64,000 bases of DNA from Rheinheimera sp. D18 (GTDB taxonomy: Bacteria > Pseudomonadota > Gammaproteobacteria > Enterobacterales > Alteromonadaceae). Location of the stretch: contig NZ_CP037745.1 in assembly GCF_004345025.1 (NCBI RefSeq), forward strand, positions 1,178,001 to 1,242,000. The letters are read 5' to 3'. The translations under genes and the position numbers were made by a program. The notes under the pieces are model-generated. The model was given only the letters and a program-made list of their open reading frames with translations, ran no database searches and was not told the origin of the DNA. Each line of letters begins with the position of its first letter. Positions within the stretch are counted from its first letter, which is position 1. Shown here piece by piece: positions 38,508-47,096 of the stretch.

Positions 38508-39923
38508 TTAATGCGTTTTGGTATACCAGTTACCGCCAAGTGCTCGAAATAAATCGACAAGTGCGAGTTGATGCTGTGTACTTACCGTGATCAGATTTTG
38601 TTGGGCACTAAAATGCTGACGCTGTGCATCCAAATAACGCAGATTGCTATCAACACCCGCACGATAACGCGCTTCGGCTAATTGCAATGTTTTATTGGCT
38701 GAACTCGCCAGTTCCGCTTGAGCGTTTTCTTCCCGTTGCAATGAACTACTTGCTACTAAAGCATCGGCAACTTCGCGAAAAGCACTTTGGATTTGGTACT
38801 CGTACTCTGCTATTGCGATATCTTTTCTGACCTCGGCCAGTGTTAAGTTAGCTCGGTTGCGGCCACCAGTAAAAATAGGTAATGAAATTTGTGGCATAAA
38901 AGCCCACGCCTTTGAACCACTTTCAAATAAACCCGACATTTCATTACTTGCTGTACCAAAATTGCCTGTTAATGAAATTCTCGGGAAAAAAGCAGCGCGT
39001 GCGGCACCAATATCGGCATGCCGCGCTTTTAAACGATGCTCACTGGCCAAAATATCTGGCCTATGAGCAATTAAAAGCGATGGCGTGCCAGCCGCAATAC
39101 GCTGCACAATGCGTTTTTCATTAGGCTGTGCCAATAATGTACTTTGCAACAGCGTTGTAGTATTGGATGTGCCTAGCAATAACACTAAGGCGTTCTGTGC
39201 CTGTTGATGTGCCCGATTAGCTTGTTCCAAGGCAATATTTGCTTGTTGTAATAAGCTATAAGCCTCTTGATAATCCAGCGCTGATGCGTCACCTAAACTA
39301 CGTCTTTGCGTCACCAATTCTAACGATTTTGCGCGCGTTTCACTGGTGCTATTAGCCAAAACGGCCTGTTGTTGGGTACTTTCGTAGGTTAAAAATGCTT
39401 GAATAACCTCAGCGATAAGCGCAATTTGCGTAGCCCGACTCCCCGCCTCTGTTGCCAAATATTGCTCTAATGCCGCATCTGAGAGGTTTTTTACCCGAGC
39501 AAACAAATCTAGTTCATACTCCGGCAAACTCAGCCCAACCTGGTAGTTGCTGCTAACGCCTGCTACACCAGTTGGAGATAAACTGGCTGGTGTTTGCTGC
39601 CGATTACCGCTACCAGTAGCTTGCAGCTGTGGTAATCGATCAGATTGCACAATACGGTATTGTGCTCTGGCGCTTTCTATATCCAACAACGTTTGGCGAA
39701 ATGAGCGGTTGTTCGTCAAGGCCGTTTGCACTAATTCTCGTAGTGCTGCGTCGGTAACAAAGGCTTCCCAGCCGTGTACTTCTGCTTGCTCGGTTACAGC
39801 GGTATCAGCACTTTGCCATGCACTCGCAACTGGCGCCTGTGGCTTTTGATAGTCAGGTGCCAATGAACAACCAGCCAGCGCAACAGATAATGCGATTAAC
39901 GATGGGACTTTATAAAGCATCAT
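38508..39923 (-). CDS. RND outer-membrane channel lipoprotein (OprM/NodT family)
   Basis: A 471-residue outer-membrane factor. A lipoprotein signal ends in ALAGC (Cys about residue 19), followed by SLAPDYQKP, the standard N-terminus of this family. Two OEP repeats follow, with LPQLQATGSG and, in the second half, RPDILASEHRLKARHADIGA and AAFFPRISLTGNFG. It forms the trimeric exit duct of the tripartite pump. Its ATG overlaps the permease stop by one base (TAATG), with GGAGG ahead of it inside the permease gene. The operon terminator follows 30 bp after the stop. Confidence 0.95.
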   Translation of the reverse strand: MMLYKVPSLIALSVALAGCSLAPDYQKPQAPVASAWQSADTAVTEQAEVHGWEAFVTDAALRELVQTALTNNRSFRQTLLDIESARAQYRIVQSDRLPQLQATGSGNRQQTPASLSPTGVAGVSSNYQVGLSLPEYELDLFARVKNLSDAALEQYLATEAGSRATQIALIAEVIQAFLTYESTQQQAVLANSTSETRAKSLELVTQRRSLGDASALDYQEAYSLLQQANIALEQANRAHQQAQNALVLLLGTSNTTTLLQSTLLAQPNEKRIVQRIAAGTPSLLIAHRPDILASEHRLKARHADIGAARAAFFPRISLTGNFGTASNEMSGLFESGSKAWAFMPQISLPIFTGGRNRANLTLAEVRKDIAIAEYEYQIQSAFREVADALVASSSLQREENAQAELASSANKTLQLAEARYRAGVDSNLRYLDAQRQHFSAQQNLITVSTQHQLALVDLFRALGGNWYTKTH

Positions 39924-42900
39924 TATTGCGCCTCCTTATTAGGTTGAGTGGTTTGCTCGGCTTTTTTGGCGTTAAATAGACCAAGCACTGCAACAAAGAA
40001 AATTGGTGCAAAAATAACACCCAGGACTGTAGCACTAAGCATACCGCCAATAACCCCTGTTCCAAGCGCCTGCTGACTTGCTGCACCCGCACCAGATGCT
40101 AACGCCAGTGGTACTACGCCTAAAATAAATGCCGCAGAAGTCATGACGATGGGTCTGAAACGTAATTTTGCAGCTTCAATAGCGGCTTCGCGTAACGAGT
40201 AACCTTGTGCCAATAGATCTTTGGCAAACTCCACGATTAAGATAGCGTTTTTAGCTGAAAGCCCGATAATCGTGATTAAACCAACCTTAAAGTACACATC
40301 ATTGGCCATATTGGCGACAAGTACGGCAAGCACTGCACCTAATGCACCGATTGGGACAATCAACATAACTGATAACGGGATAGACCAACTTTCGTACAAG
40401 GCAACCAATAATAAAAACACAACTAAAATAGAGAGTGCTAATAATTTAGGTGCTTGGCCGCTGGCAAACTTTTCCTGATAAGACAGTGCCGTCCACTCAT
40501 AACCTATTCCTTCAGGCAGCGTACTGATTATTTGCTCCATTGCCGCCATAGCATCACCAGAGCTGACGCCAGGTGCTGCATCGCCACCAATTTTAAAGGC
40601 TGGATAGCCGTTATAACGTGACAATTGCACTGGGCCTTTGCTCCACTGTGTTGTGGCAAAAGCGCTAAAAGGTACTTGTTCACCCTGATCATTACTAACA
40701 TAAAGCTCTAGTACGCTTTCAGCTGTGGCACGGCTATTGGCTTCAGCTTGCACGATAACACGTTGCTGTCTGCCGGTGTTTGAGTAGTCGCCTACCACCA
40801 TTGAGCCAAATGATGTAGAAAGCGCATTACTAATGGCATCAAAACGCACACCGAGTGCACTGGCTTTTTCACGATCGATATGTAAACTTAGTTGCGGTGC
40901 GTCCGCCAAACCTTCCATATAGGCATAGGCAAATGCTGGATTTTGAAATACGGCCCCTAATAATTGATCTCTGGCTGCAATAAGTGCTTCGCGCCCTACA
41001 CCGCCGCGATCTTGTAAGCGTAATGAAAAACCGCCGGAATTACCTAAACCTTCAATAGGAGGTGGTGACACAGCCATCACTGCACCATCGTTATGGCCAT
41101 AGAAATGTGCATTAACGGCTTGCACTTCATCGGCGGCGGATTGCCCTTTACCACGCTCAGACCAATCCGTTAAGGTTGGAAATGCTAATGCCGCATTTTC
41201 GCCCATACCAGAAAAGCTAAAGCCCATCACTAAAAACGTTGATGCAACACTTTCTCGTTCGGCTAGAAAATTTTCCAGTTCTGCGCTAACAGCATCGGTT
41301 CTACCACGGCTGGCACCTGCGGGTAATTGAATATCAACGAACATAAAACCTTGATCTTCTTCAGGTACAAAAGACTCGGGTAAACGCAGGTATACAAATG
41401 CCAGTAATGCCAAGATAGCGGTATAAACCAGCATATAACGGCCGGTTTTACTGACTGTGTTGGTCGTTAAATTAACATAACGGCCGGTTAAACGATTAAA
41501 GCCACGATTAAAAGCACCAAAAAAGCCCTTTTTCTCATGATGTCCGGCGGGAATTGGCTTTAGCAAAGTGGCACATAGTGCAGGAGTAAAGGTTAATGCT
41601 AAAAAGCCAGAAAATAAAATAGATACCGCTAAAGACAATGAAAACTGCTGATAAATAACACCAACAGAACCGGACATAAAGGCCAGCGGTAAAAATACCG
41701 CGGTAAGTACCATCGTAATACCGACAATAGCACCCGATACTTGCTGCATCGCTTTTATTGTGGCGGCTAATGGCGGTAATCCTTCTTCTGCCATAATACG
41801 TTCGACGTTTTCTACCACAACGATGGCATCATCCACCAAAATACCGATGGCGAGTACCATACCAAACATCGTCATCATATTAACTGAGAACCCCAGCCAA
41901 TACATAAACACCATGGTTCCCATCAAACAAACGGGTACAACGATAGAAGGAATTAACGTGTAACGCACGTTTTGTAAAAACAAATACATGACAATAAACA
42001 CTAAGATCATCGCTTCAACTAACGTATAAATAACCTTTTTGATGGCCACATCAACAAAGCGTGAGGTATCGTAAGGTACAGAATATTCGACATTATCTGG
42101 AAATGATGCCGATAATTCCTGCAAGCGATCTTTAACGGCTTTCGCCGTAGCGATGGCATTAGCCCCCGGCGATAACTGAATTGCAGTACCAACGGTAGGT
42201 TTACCATCTTGCCTGGACATAAAGCCATAGTCTTGATTTCCCACTTCAATTCTGGCCACATCAGATAATTTAACGGTGGCGCCATTGGCGGTAGAACGTA
42301 GTAAAATATTGCCAAACTCTTCTGGGTTTTCCATCAAGCCTTTTACTTGTAAAGTAATGGCCAGCTCCTGCTCTTTTAACGAAGGGCTGCTACCAAAGCT
42401 GCCGGCGGCAATCTGAATATTTTGTGCACTAATGGCATTATTAACATCCGCAATAGATAAGTCGTAAGCCAGTAACTTTTGTGGATCAACCCAAATTCGC
42501 ATGGCGGCTTCAGAGGCAAAAAACTGGATTTTACCCACGCCAGGTACACGCAAAATTTCATTATTAACATTACGCACTGCATAGTCAGCAAGTTGCACAA
42601 TGTCGGCACCTGGCGCATTACCGTCGGTATAACTCAATGAATAAATCATTAAGAAGCCAGAACTGGCTTGTTCAACCTGTACGCCAAGATCCAGCACTAC
42701 TTGTGGTAAGCGCGATTCAGCTTTTTTCAGGCGATTTTGTACATCAACCTGGGCTAAATCTGGGTCCGTACCGGGCTCAAAGGTAACCGTGATTTCGGCG
42801 ATGCCGTTGGCATTACTTGATGATTCAAAATACAGTAAGTTTTTGGCACCATTAAGTTCTTGTTCGATAATACTGGTAACAGAGTCCGTTAATACCTGTG

Positions 42901-43060
42901 CCGAAGCACCAGGGTATGTTGCGTAAATAGTAACTTGCGGTGGCGCCACCGTTGGGTATTGTGAAACAGGTAAATTTGGCAAAGCCAGTAATCCACCTAA
43001 CGTGATAAACAAGGCTACTACCCAAGCAAAATTGGGCCGCCTAATAAAAAATTGAGACAT
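39923..43060 (-). CDS. RND multidrug efflux permease (HAE-1, AcrB/MexB/AdeB-like)
   Basis: A 1045-residue inner-membrane proton antiporter, the length of AcrB. It starts MSQFFIRRPNFAWVVALFI, has the TM4 proton-relay pair in AIGILVDDAIVVVENVER (both Asp present), and shows the duplicated porter-domain layout, for example PVSQYPTVAPPQVTIYATYP and, in the second half, SLREAAIEAAKLRFRPIVMT. HAE-1 permeases export drugs, dyes, detergents and bile acids; the exact range cannot be read from sequence. It lies 28 bp after the adaptor gene and is coupled to the OMF gene. It is intact despite sitting on a mobile element. Confidence 0.96.
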   Translation of the reverse strand: MSQFFIRRPNFAWVVALFITLGGLLALPNLPVSQYPTVAPPQVTIYATYPGASAQVLTDSVTSIIEQELNGAKNLLYFESSSNANGIAEITVTFEPGTDPDLAQVDVQNRLKKAESRLPQVVLDLGVQVEQASSGFLMIYSLSYTDGNAPGADIVQLADYAVRNVNNEILRVPGVGKIQFFASEAAMRIWVDPQKLLAYDLSIADVNNAISAQNIQIAAGSFGSSPSLKEQELAITLQVKGLMENPEEFGNILLRSTANGATVKLSDVARIEVGNQDYGFMSRQDGKPTVGTAIQLSPGANAIATAKAVKDRLQELSASFPDNVEYSVPYDTSRFVDVAIKKVIYTLVEAMILVFIVMYLFLQNVRYTLIPSIVVPVCLMGTMVFMYWLGFSVNMMTMFGMVLAIGILVDDAIVVVENVERIMAEEGLPPLAATIKAMQQVSGAIVGITMVLTAVFLPLAFMSGSVGVIYQQFSLSLAVSILFSGFLALTFTPALCATLLKPIPAGHHEKKGFFGAFNRGFNRLTGRYVNLTTNTVSKTGRYMLVYTAILALLAFVYLRLPESFVPEEDQGFMFVDIQLPAGASRGRTDAVSAELENFLAERESVASTFLVMGFSFSGMGENAALAFPTLTDWSERGKGQSAADEVQAVNAHFYGHNDGAVMAVSPPPIEGLGNSGGFSLRLQDRGGVGREALIAARDQLLGAVFQNPAFAYAYMEGLADAPQLSLHIDREKASALGVRFDAISNALSTSFGSMVVGDYSNTGRQQRVIVQAEANSRATAESVLELYVSNDQGEQVPFSAFATTQWSKGPVQLSRYNGYPAFKIGGDAAPGVSSGDAMAAMEQIISTLPEGIGYEWTALSYQEKFASGQAPKLLALSILVVFLLLVALYESWSIPLSVMLIVPIGALGAVLAVLVANMANDVYFKVGLITIIGLSAKNAILIVEFAKDLLAQGYSLREAAIEAAKLRFRPIVMTSAAFILGVVPLALASGAGAASQQALGTGVIGGMLSATVLGVIFAPIFFVAVLGLFNAKKAEQTTQPNKEAQ

Positions 43061-43088
43061 GGTGTATCCTCTGCTGCTAAAGCATCAA

Positions 43089-44228
43089 TTACTGGGCCGC
43101 TGTGGTTTCCACTACCGCACTACCAGGCGTTAAGGCTGATATACCACCGGTAATCACTTTATCGCCGGCGTTTAATCCTTGCGTAACCTGCCAGTTTTTT
43201 CCTTGCATAATGCCAAGCTCAACAGCCACTTGTTGTACCGTATTATTAGCATCGACCACCCAGACACTACTTTTGCCGCTGGCATCAAACTGCACGGCGC
43301 GTTGCGGGATCAAGATGGCATCCGCTATCTGAGCTTGTGGTGCTTTTACTCTTACGTACATACCCGGTAACAGCATATTCTCAGTATTATCAAACTCACC
43401 GCGCAAGGTGATCTGTCCGGTGCTGCGTTCAACGGCAATATCGCTAAAAAGCAAATCGCCTTTTGCTTCATAACGCGTACCTTCGATGGTTGCGGTTAGT
43501 TTTTTATCTTGGCTATCAGCAAGTTGGCCGCTTTTCAGCAACTGCTGTAATTCCAGTGCTTTTGCCACCGGCTGGGTAAAATCGACATACACTGGGTTAA
43601 GTTGTTGTATGGTAGTTAGCAATGTTGCTTCGCCCTGCCCAACTAACGCGCCTTCGGTTGTTAATGCCCGGCCAATTCGCCCAGAAATTGGAGCGGTTAC
43701 CGTGGCATAACTTAAATCTAGTTTGGCACTAACAACACTTGCTCTTGCCGAACTAACAGCAGCTTGCGCTGTACGAAGCTCTGCCAAGGCAGTATCTAAA
43801 TCTTGCTGGCTAATCGCTTCTATTTTGGCAAGCGGTTCATAACGTGTTACTTTTGCTCGTGCATTTACCAACTCTGCATCCGCTTTTGCTTGTTCGCCTT
43901 CGGCCCGTGTTAAGGCCGCTTTTAACGGTGCTGGATCAATTTGAAATAATACATCGCCCGCAGCGACATCCGCACCTTCTGTAAAATGCCGCTGTAAGAT
44001 AATACCGGCAACACGTGCGCGCACTTGTGCAACTCGCATCGGCTCTACCCGGCCTGGCAGATCACTAATCAGCACTAACTTTTCAGCCCTAACGCTAAGT
44101 GTGGTTACCGGAAGTGCCCCTGCCTCTTGTGGTACCGCTGGTGTTGAGTCGGAGCATCCCACAAGTGACAAAGCACTGGACAAAAGCACAACAGCGGTAA
44201 TGCTGCGGCGAGTAAACGGCTTATTCAT
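43089..44228 (-). CDS. RND periplasmic adaptor (membrane fusion protein)
   Basis: A 379-residue lipoprotein adaptor linking the permease to the outer-membrane channel. The lipobox is SLVGC at about residues 21-25. The lipoyl half-motifs are VRARVAGIILQRHFTEGADV and LSYATVTAPISGRIGRA, flanking an alpha-hairpin rich in Ala, Glu and Lys (about 95-165). The beta-barrel and membrane-proximal domains follow. It is the first gene of the operon; its promoter carries a strong palindrome. AAGGTG precedes the ATG. Confidence 0.95.
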   Translation of the reverse strand: MNKPFTRRSITAVVLLSSALSLVGCSDSTPAVPQEAGALPVTTLSVRAEKLVLISDLPGRVEPMRVAQVRARVAGIILQRHFTEGADVAAGDVLFQIDPAPLKAALTRAEGEQAKADAELVNARAKVTRYEPLAKIEAISQQDLDTALAELRTAQAAVSSARASVVSAKLDLSYATVTAPISGRIGRALTTEGALVGQGEATLLTTIQQLNPVYVDFTQPVAKALELQQLLKSGQLADSQDKKLTATIEGTRYEAKGDLLFSDIAVERSTGQITLRGEFDNTENMLLPGMYVRVKAPQAQIADAILIPQRAVQFDASGKSSVWVVDANNTVQQVAVELGIMQGKNWQVTQGLNAGDKVITGGISALTPGSAVVETTAAQ

Positions 44229-44263
44229 GATTCACCTTACAAGTTAAAGTACAAAACGCGGCT

Positions 44264-44307
44264 ATTATACACCCTAAAATCAAATGAGACAATATCGTCT
44301 CATTTGA
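44264..44307 (-). promoter_or_regulatory. Efflux operon promoter with TetR-type operator
   Basis: Minus strand: -35 TTGTCT (plus 44287-44292), 17-bp spacer, perfect -10 TATAAT (plus 44264-44269). A perfect inverted repeat, TCAAATGAGAC at 44280-44290 and GTCTCATTTGA at 44297-44307 with 6 bp between, covers the -35 box. It lies 57 bp before the divergent tetR ATG, so the repressor can control the pump and probably itself. Confidence 0.8.
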
Positions 44308-44364
44308 CACTTTGATGAATTAAGCGCAAACTATCGCAATAGAATTACTAATTGTGGGGTTATC

Positions 44365-44907
44365 ATGCAACTAGACGATAACTTATTAAGAAAGCTAGCA
44401 AAGGCCATGGTAGAGCAACCACGCGCAACGGTTAAAGATTTAGCGGAAGCCATTGGTGTGAGTCGTGCCACCTTACATCGTACCTTTGGTTCAAGAGAAT
44501 CGATAGTTGAGAAAATTAACGAGTACGGCACAGCAGTACTTAATCATATCGCTGATACCATTTCAGCTAAGAGTGTCGAACCTACAGATGCCTCGTTATC
44601 ATCACTTATCAATATGCATCTTGAACATCGGGAAGTATTGATTTATCAAATGTTTAATTACACAGCCGAAGTTTGTACAGTAGAAAATACCCTATGGGCA
44701 CATTATAGTAATGCGATTGATCGCTACTTTTTAGCGGGGCAACAAGTGGGCTTGTTTCGTATTGATATTAATGCTGCCGCACTAACAGAATATTTTGTGT
44801 CTTTGATTTATAGCACTGCAGATGCTGAGCGACGCGGCCGTTTGGCTAATGCCGAATCAGTTAAGTTACTTACGCGATTTTTTTTACATGGCGCCAAAGG
44901 AAACTAG
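44365..44907 (+). CDS. TetR-family repressor of the efflux operon
   Basis: A 180-residue TetR-type regulator. The N-terminal HTH, VKDLAEAIGVSRATLHRTFG (residues ~23-42), is followed by SRESIVEKINEYG. The C-terminal ligand domain (about 60-180) is helical and has no feature naming an inducer. It is divergent from the adaptor gene and shares the 136-bp gap containing the palindrome, so it very likely represses the pump until a substrate binds. It travels with the operon inside the transposon, making the cargo self-regulated. Confidence 0.9.
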   Translation: MQLDDNLLRKLAKAMVEQPRATVKDLAEAIGVSRATLHRTFGSRESIVEKINEYGTAVLNHIADTISAKSVEPTDASLSSLINMHLEHREVLIYQMFNYTAEVCTVENTLWAHYSNAIDRYFLAGQQVGLFRIDINAAALTEYFVSLIYSTADAERRGRLANAESVKLLTRFFLHGAKGN

Positions 44908-44937
44908 GAGCTGTTTATCTTTTGTGATGAACCGTAA

Positions 44938-44981
44938 CAGTGGAGATATTCGTAATATAACGTTTGAATATCTCCACTGTA
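44938..44981 (+). terminator. Perfect 15-bp hairpin downstream of tetR
   Basis: ACAGTGGAGATATTC at 44938-44952 and GAATATCTCCACTGT at 44967-44981 with a 14-nt loop. No T run follows, so it is a probable 3' end structure rather than a standard intrinsic terminator. Confidence 0.5.
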
Positions 44982-45027
44982 TACCGATATGGGCAGGGCG
45001 AAGCGCTAAAGTACAACAATCTTATTG

Positions 45028-45225
45028 TTAGCTATTGTCTTGGCGTTCCAGAAAATCTTTAAACTCAATAGTATAAAGCCGTAACAGCACCATGGTTAAC
45101 GCAAAAATAATTGGCCCATAAATCAAACCAATTAAACCAAAGAGTTGCAAACCACCCAACAGTGATAAAAATATCAGCAAGGTACTCATTTGCGAACTGC
45201 CCTGCATCAAAATTGGCCGCAAGAT
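45028..45225 (-). pseudogene. AI-2E family (PerM/UPF0118) transporter, C-terminal fragment
   Basis: The last ~65 codons read RPILMQGSSQMSTLLIFLSL, then GGLQLFGLIGLIYGPIIFAL, then a short cytoplasmic tail. This is the conserved C-terminal membrane region of AI-2E-type exporters, normally ~350 residues. The 5' part is missing: the frame is broken where the IS481-family remnant begins. It indicates that the cargo was once adjacent to this gene. Confidence 0.85.
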
Positions 45226-45232
45226 GTGTGAT

Positions 45233-45563
45233 TCATAGAGATCGTTTCAATCTTCTCAGCTCTAATTCAAGCCTGTAGTTTTGTTCTTGTAGGGGTTCTT
45301 TTGCTGGCTCATAAAGCTCCTGAACCTCTTCAGAATAAGGCGTTTGTTCAGCCATTTCGAAGTATCGTTCCATGGGTGTTTTTCCATGGTGTGCGCTATG
45401 AGGCCTCTCCCAGTTGTAGTAATGCTGCCATTCAGCAAGCAGGCTATCTAAATCGTCTGATGCTAAGTCTACCGTTGCATAAAACTCTGTTTTATCAGTT
45501 TTCTGTGAGCGCTCTACTTTGCCATTTAGGTGAGGTGAAGCAGGTTTATTTGGTCTGAATTTG
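45233..45563 (-). pseudogene. IS481-like transposase, C-terminal fragment
   Basis: About 109 codons on the minus strand with no start codon. They read FRPNKPASPHLNGKVERSQK and, after a short stretch, LLAEWQHYYNWERPHSAHHG with KTPMERYF. This is the end of an rve (integrase-core) transposase with the third catalytic residue in GKVER, most like the IS481 family. The stop is at 45233-45235. The upstream part is cut exactly at the left end of IS10-like copy 2. Confidence 0.85.
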
Positions 45564-46888
45564 CTGAGGTATCCCCAGAAATTCTGTAGTTAAAATAAAA
45601 TGTTAGTTGATTGGGGAACATTCATGGCGGTTCCTGATCTGATCATTCGCCAAAACTCCCACACCGCGGATGCTCACCATGAATGTAAAAGCTATGCTCG
45701 CTGATTTCCTCACCTTTGTCACGCCAAAATCAATGCATAAAGCCCGATTTTCGGTTTTGCTAGATGCGGTAACCGCCCTGGCAAAGGATGCGTGTTGCAC
45801 CGTTACTGCGATTGGCCGGGCGATGCCTGGCTCTTCAGATAAGGTCAGTATCAAACGGGCAGATCGTCTACTCAATAATCCTAACCTGCAACGAGAGCTG
45901 CCATTGATTTATGCTGCGCTGACGGCTTCTATTGTTGGCCATAAAACTAAGCCGATGATTTTGGTTGACTGGAGCAATGCCGATACTGCCAAGCGACACT
46001 TTATCCTGCGTGCCAGCATTGCCGCTGACGGTAGAGCGTTGACTCTGCTACAGAAGATTGCCGCCGCAGAAGATTATACCTGCCCACACCTACACGGGGC
46101 GTTTTTAAAGCAGCTTAAAGCCATGCTACCCAAGGACTGTAAGCCCGTAATTGTCACTGACGCGGGGTTTAAAGTTCCATGGCTGAAACAAGTGCGTAAG
46201 CTGGGATGGCATTATGTAGCTAGAGTTCGAGGCAATGTGAAGCTTAAATTGGCAGAGCAGGACAAGTTTATCAGTGTTAATCAGCTTTATCGGCAAGCGA
46301 AGAAGGATCCAAAAAGTGTAGGAAAAATCATGCTTGCCCAAACACAACACTATGAAACGCAGGCCGTCCTGGTTGGCAAAGGTTATAAGCTATTGAAACG
46401 CGATAAAAATAAGACGTATAAGGAACCATGGTTGTTGGTGTCATCCTTAGCTGACTGCCATGGGTATGCGGATAAAATTGCTAAGTGCTACAGTAGCCGA
46501 ATGCAAATTGAAGAAAGCTTCCGTGATCAGAAAAGTCACCGCTATGGCCTGGGTAGCGATTTGCATGGTACCAAGAAGAAATCTCGCTTAGAGATACTGC
46601 TACTACTGGCCGCATTGGTTAATTGGTTTCATTACCTGCTAGGTAGCGCAGCGGAGAAAGCGGGTTTGCACCTGCGTTATCAAGCTAACACCGTTAAAAA
46701 TAGGCGGGTATTGGCCCTGAATTTCCTTGGGATATTACTTTGCAAAGAACCCAAACAGCGAATACGCAGGCAATATTATCAGCAGGGACTTAAACAAATA
46801 CTACAGTGGGTGGTTCAGTGGGACTGGGCAGTAATCAAACAGGCTGATAGCTGATTGTATGAATGGAAATTTTGTGGGGATCCCTCAG
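45564..46888 (+). mobile_element. IS10-like (IS4 family) insertion sequence, copy 2
   Basis: Same 1,325-bp length, same ends and same orientation as copy 1. Only two base differences were noticed (45932 and 46004 relative to 37006 and 37078). Its right end forms the right border of the composite transposon and is followed by the GAAAATGGT duplication. Confidence 0.95.
45670..46854 (+). CDS. IS4-family (IS10 group) transposase, copy 2
   Basis: A 394-residue DDE transposase, identical to copy 1 except Ser88 to Ile and Thr112 to Ile. D100, D164 and the Y-R-E-K residues are all present, so activity is plausible. Both substitutions lie around the first catalytic Asp (12 residues on either side), so activity may differ between copies (inference). 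Confidence 0.95.
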   Translation: MLTMNVKAMLADFLTFVTPKSMHKARFSVLLDAVTALAKDACCTVTAIGRAMPGSSDKVSIKRADRLLNNPNLQRELPLIYAALTASIVGHKTKPMILVDWSNADTAKRHFILRASIAADGRALTLLQKIAAAEDYTCPHLHGAFLKQLKAMLPKDCKPVIVTDAGFKVPWLKQVRKLGWHYVARVRGNVKLKLAEQDKFISVNQLYRQAKKDPKSVGKIMLAQTQHYETQAVLVGKGYKLLKRDKNKTYKEPWLLVSSLADCHGYADKIAKCYSSRMQIEESFRDQKSHRYGLGSDLHGTKKKSRLEILLLLAALVNWFHYLLGSAAEKAGLHLRYQANTVKNRRVLALNFLGILLCKEPKQRIRRQYYQQGLKQILQWVVQWDWAVIKQADS

Positions 46889-46897
46889 GAAAATGGT
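46889..46897. repeat. Right 9-bp target-site duplication
   Basis: GAAAATGGT immediately after the right end of IS copy 2, identical to 36629-36637. Confidence 0.95.
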
Positions 46898-47017
46898 AGT
46901 ACAACCTTATTAGATAAAACCGAGAGTATAATGTTAGAACTGGGTAAGCATTACAGCTTGCTAGCAGAGAAAAATAACGCAGCGCCATCGGGTTATCAGT
47001 TAAAACTAGTGCACTAG
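46898..47017 (+). pseudogene. DUF4397-like lipoprotein gene, 3' part
   Basis: The displaced last 39 codons and stop. In the frame set by GAA-AAT-GGT they read STTLLDKTESIMLELGKHYS, LLAEKNNAAPSGYQLKLVH, stop at 47015-47017. The bidirectional terminator that once ended the gene follows 13 bp later. No start or ribosome-binding site here, so it is probably not expressed on its own. Confidence 0.9.
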
Positions 47018-47030
47018 CTTGGGCTAAAAT

Positions 47031-47060
47031 AAAAAAGGCGATCTTAAGATCGCCTTTTTT
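47031..47060. terminator. Bidirectional intrinsic terminator
   Basis: Perfect palindrome GGCGATCTTAAGATCGCC (47037-47054) flanked by six A and six T residues. It serves the interrupted lipoprotein gene on plus and the FadL-type gene on minus. Confidence 0.9.
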
Positions 47061-47096
47061 GTTATCAGCACTTATGCGGTTATCCGCGTCGCTTAA

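Larger units (their letters stand above)
36638..46888. mobile_element. 10.25-kb composite transposon carrying an RND efflux operon
   Basis: Bounded by two 1,325-bp IS10-like copies in direct orientation (36638-37962 and 45564-46888). The outer flanks carry the same 9-bp duplication, GAAAATGGT, while the inner flanks (GCGCACTGA after copy 1, CTGAATTTG before copy 2) do not match. That is the pattern expected when the whole unit moved as one. Inside, left to right: an IS256-family remnant, a short coding scrap, the OMF-RND-MFP operon on the minus strand, a divergent tetR gene, an AI-2E transporter fragment and an IS481-family remnant. The target is a lipoprotein gene. Confidence 0.93.

Noticed and set aside
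38324..38560. A 78-aa gene overlapping the 3' end of the OMF gene
   Set aside because: Its first half spans the operon terminator and antisense-frame OMF sequence; only the last ~36 codons look like coding remnant.
36638..46888. Two independent insertions of the same IS rather than one composite element
   Set aside because: Each independent insertion would carry its own pair of flanking duplications. The inner flanks (GCGCACTGA and CTGAATTTG) do not match the outer GAAAATGGT, while the outer pair match each other and restore a reading frame.
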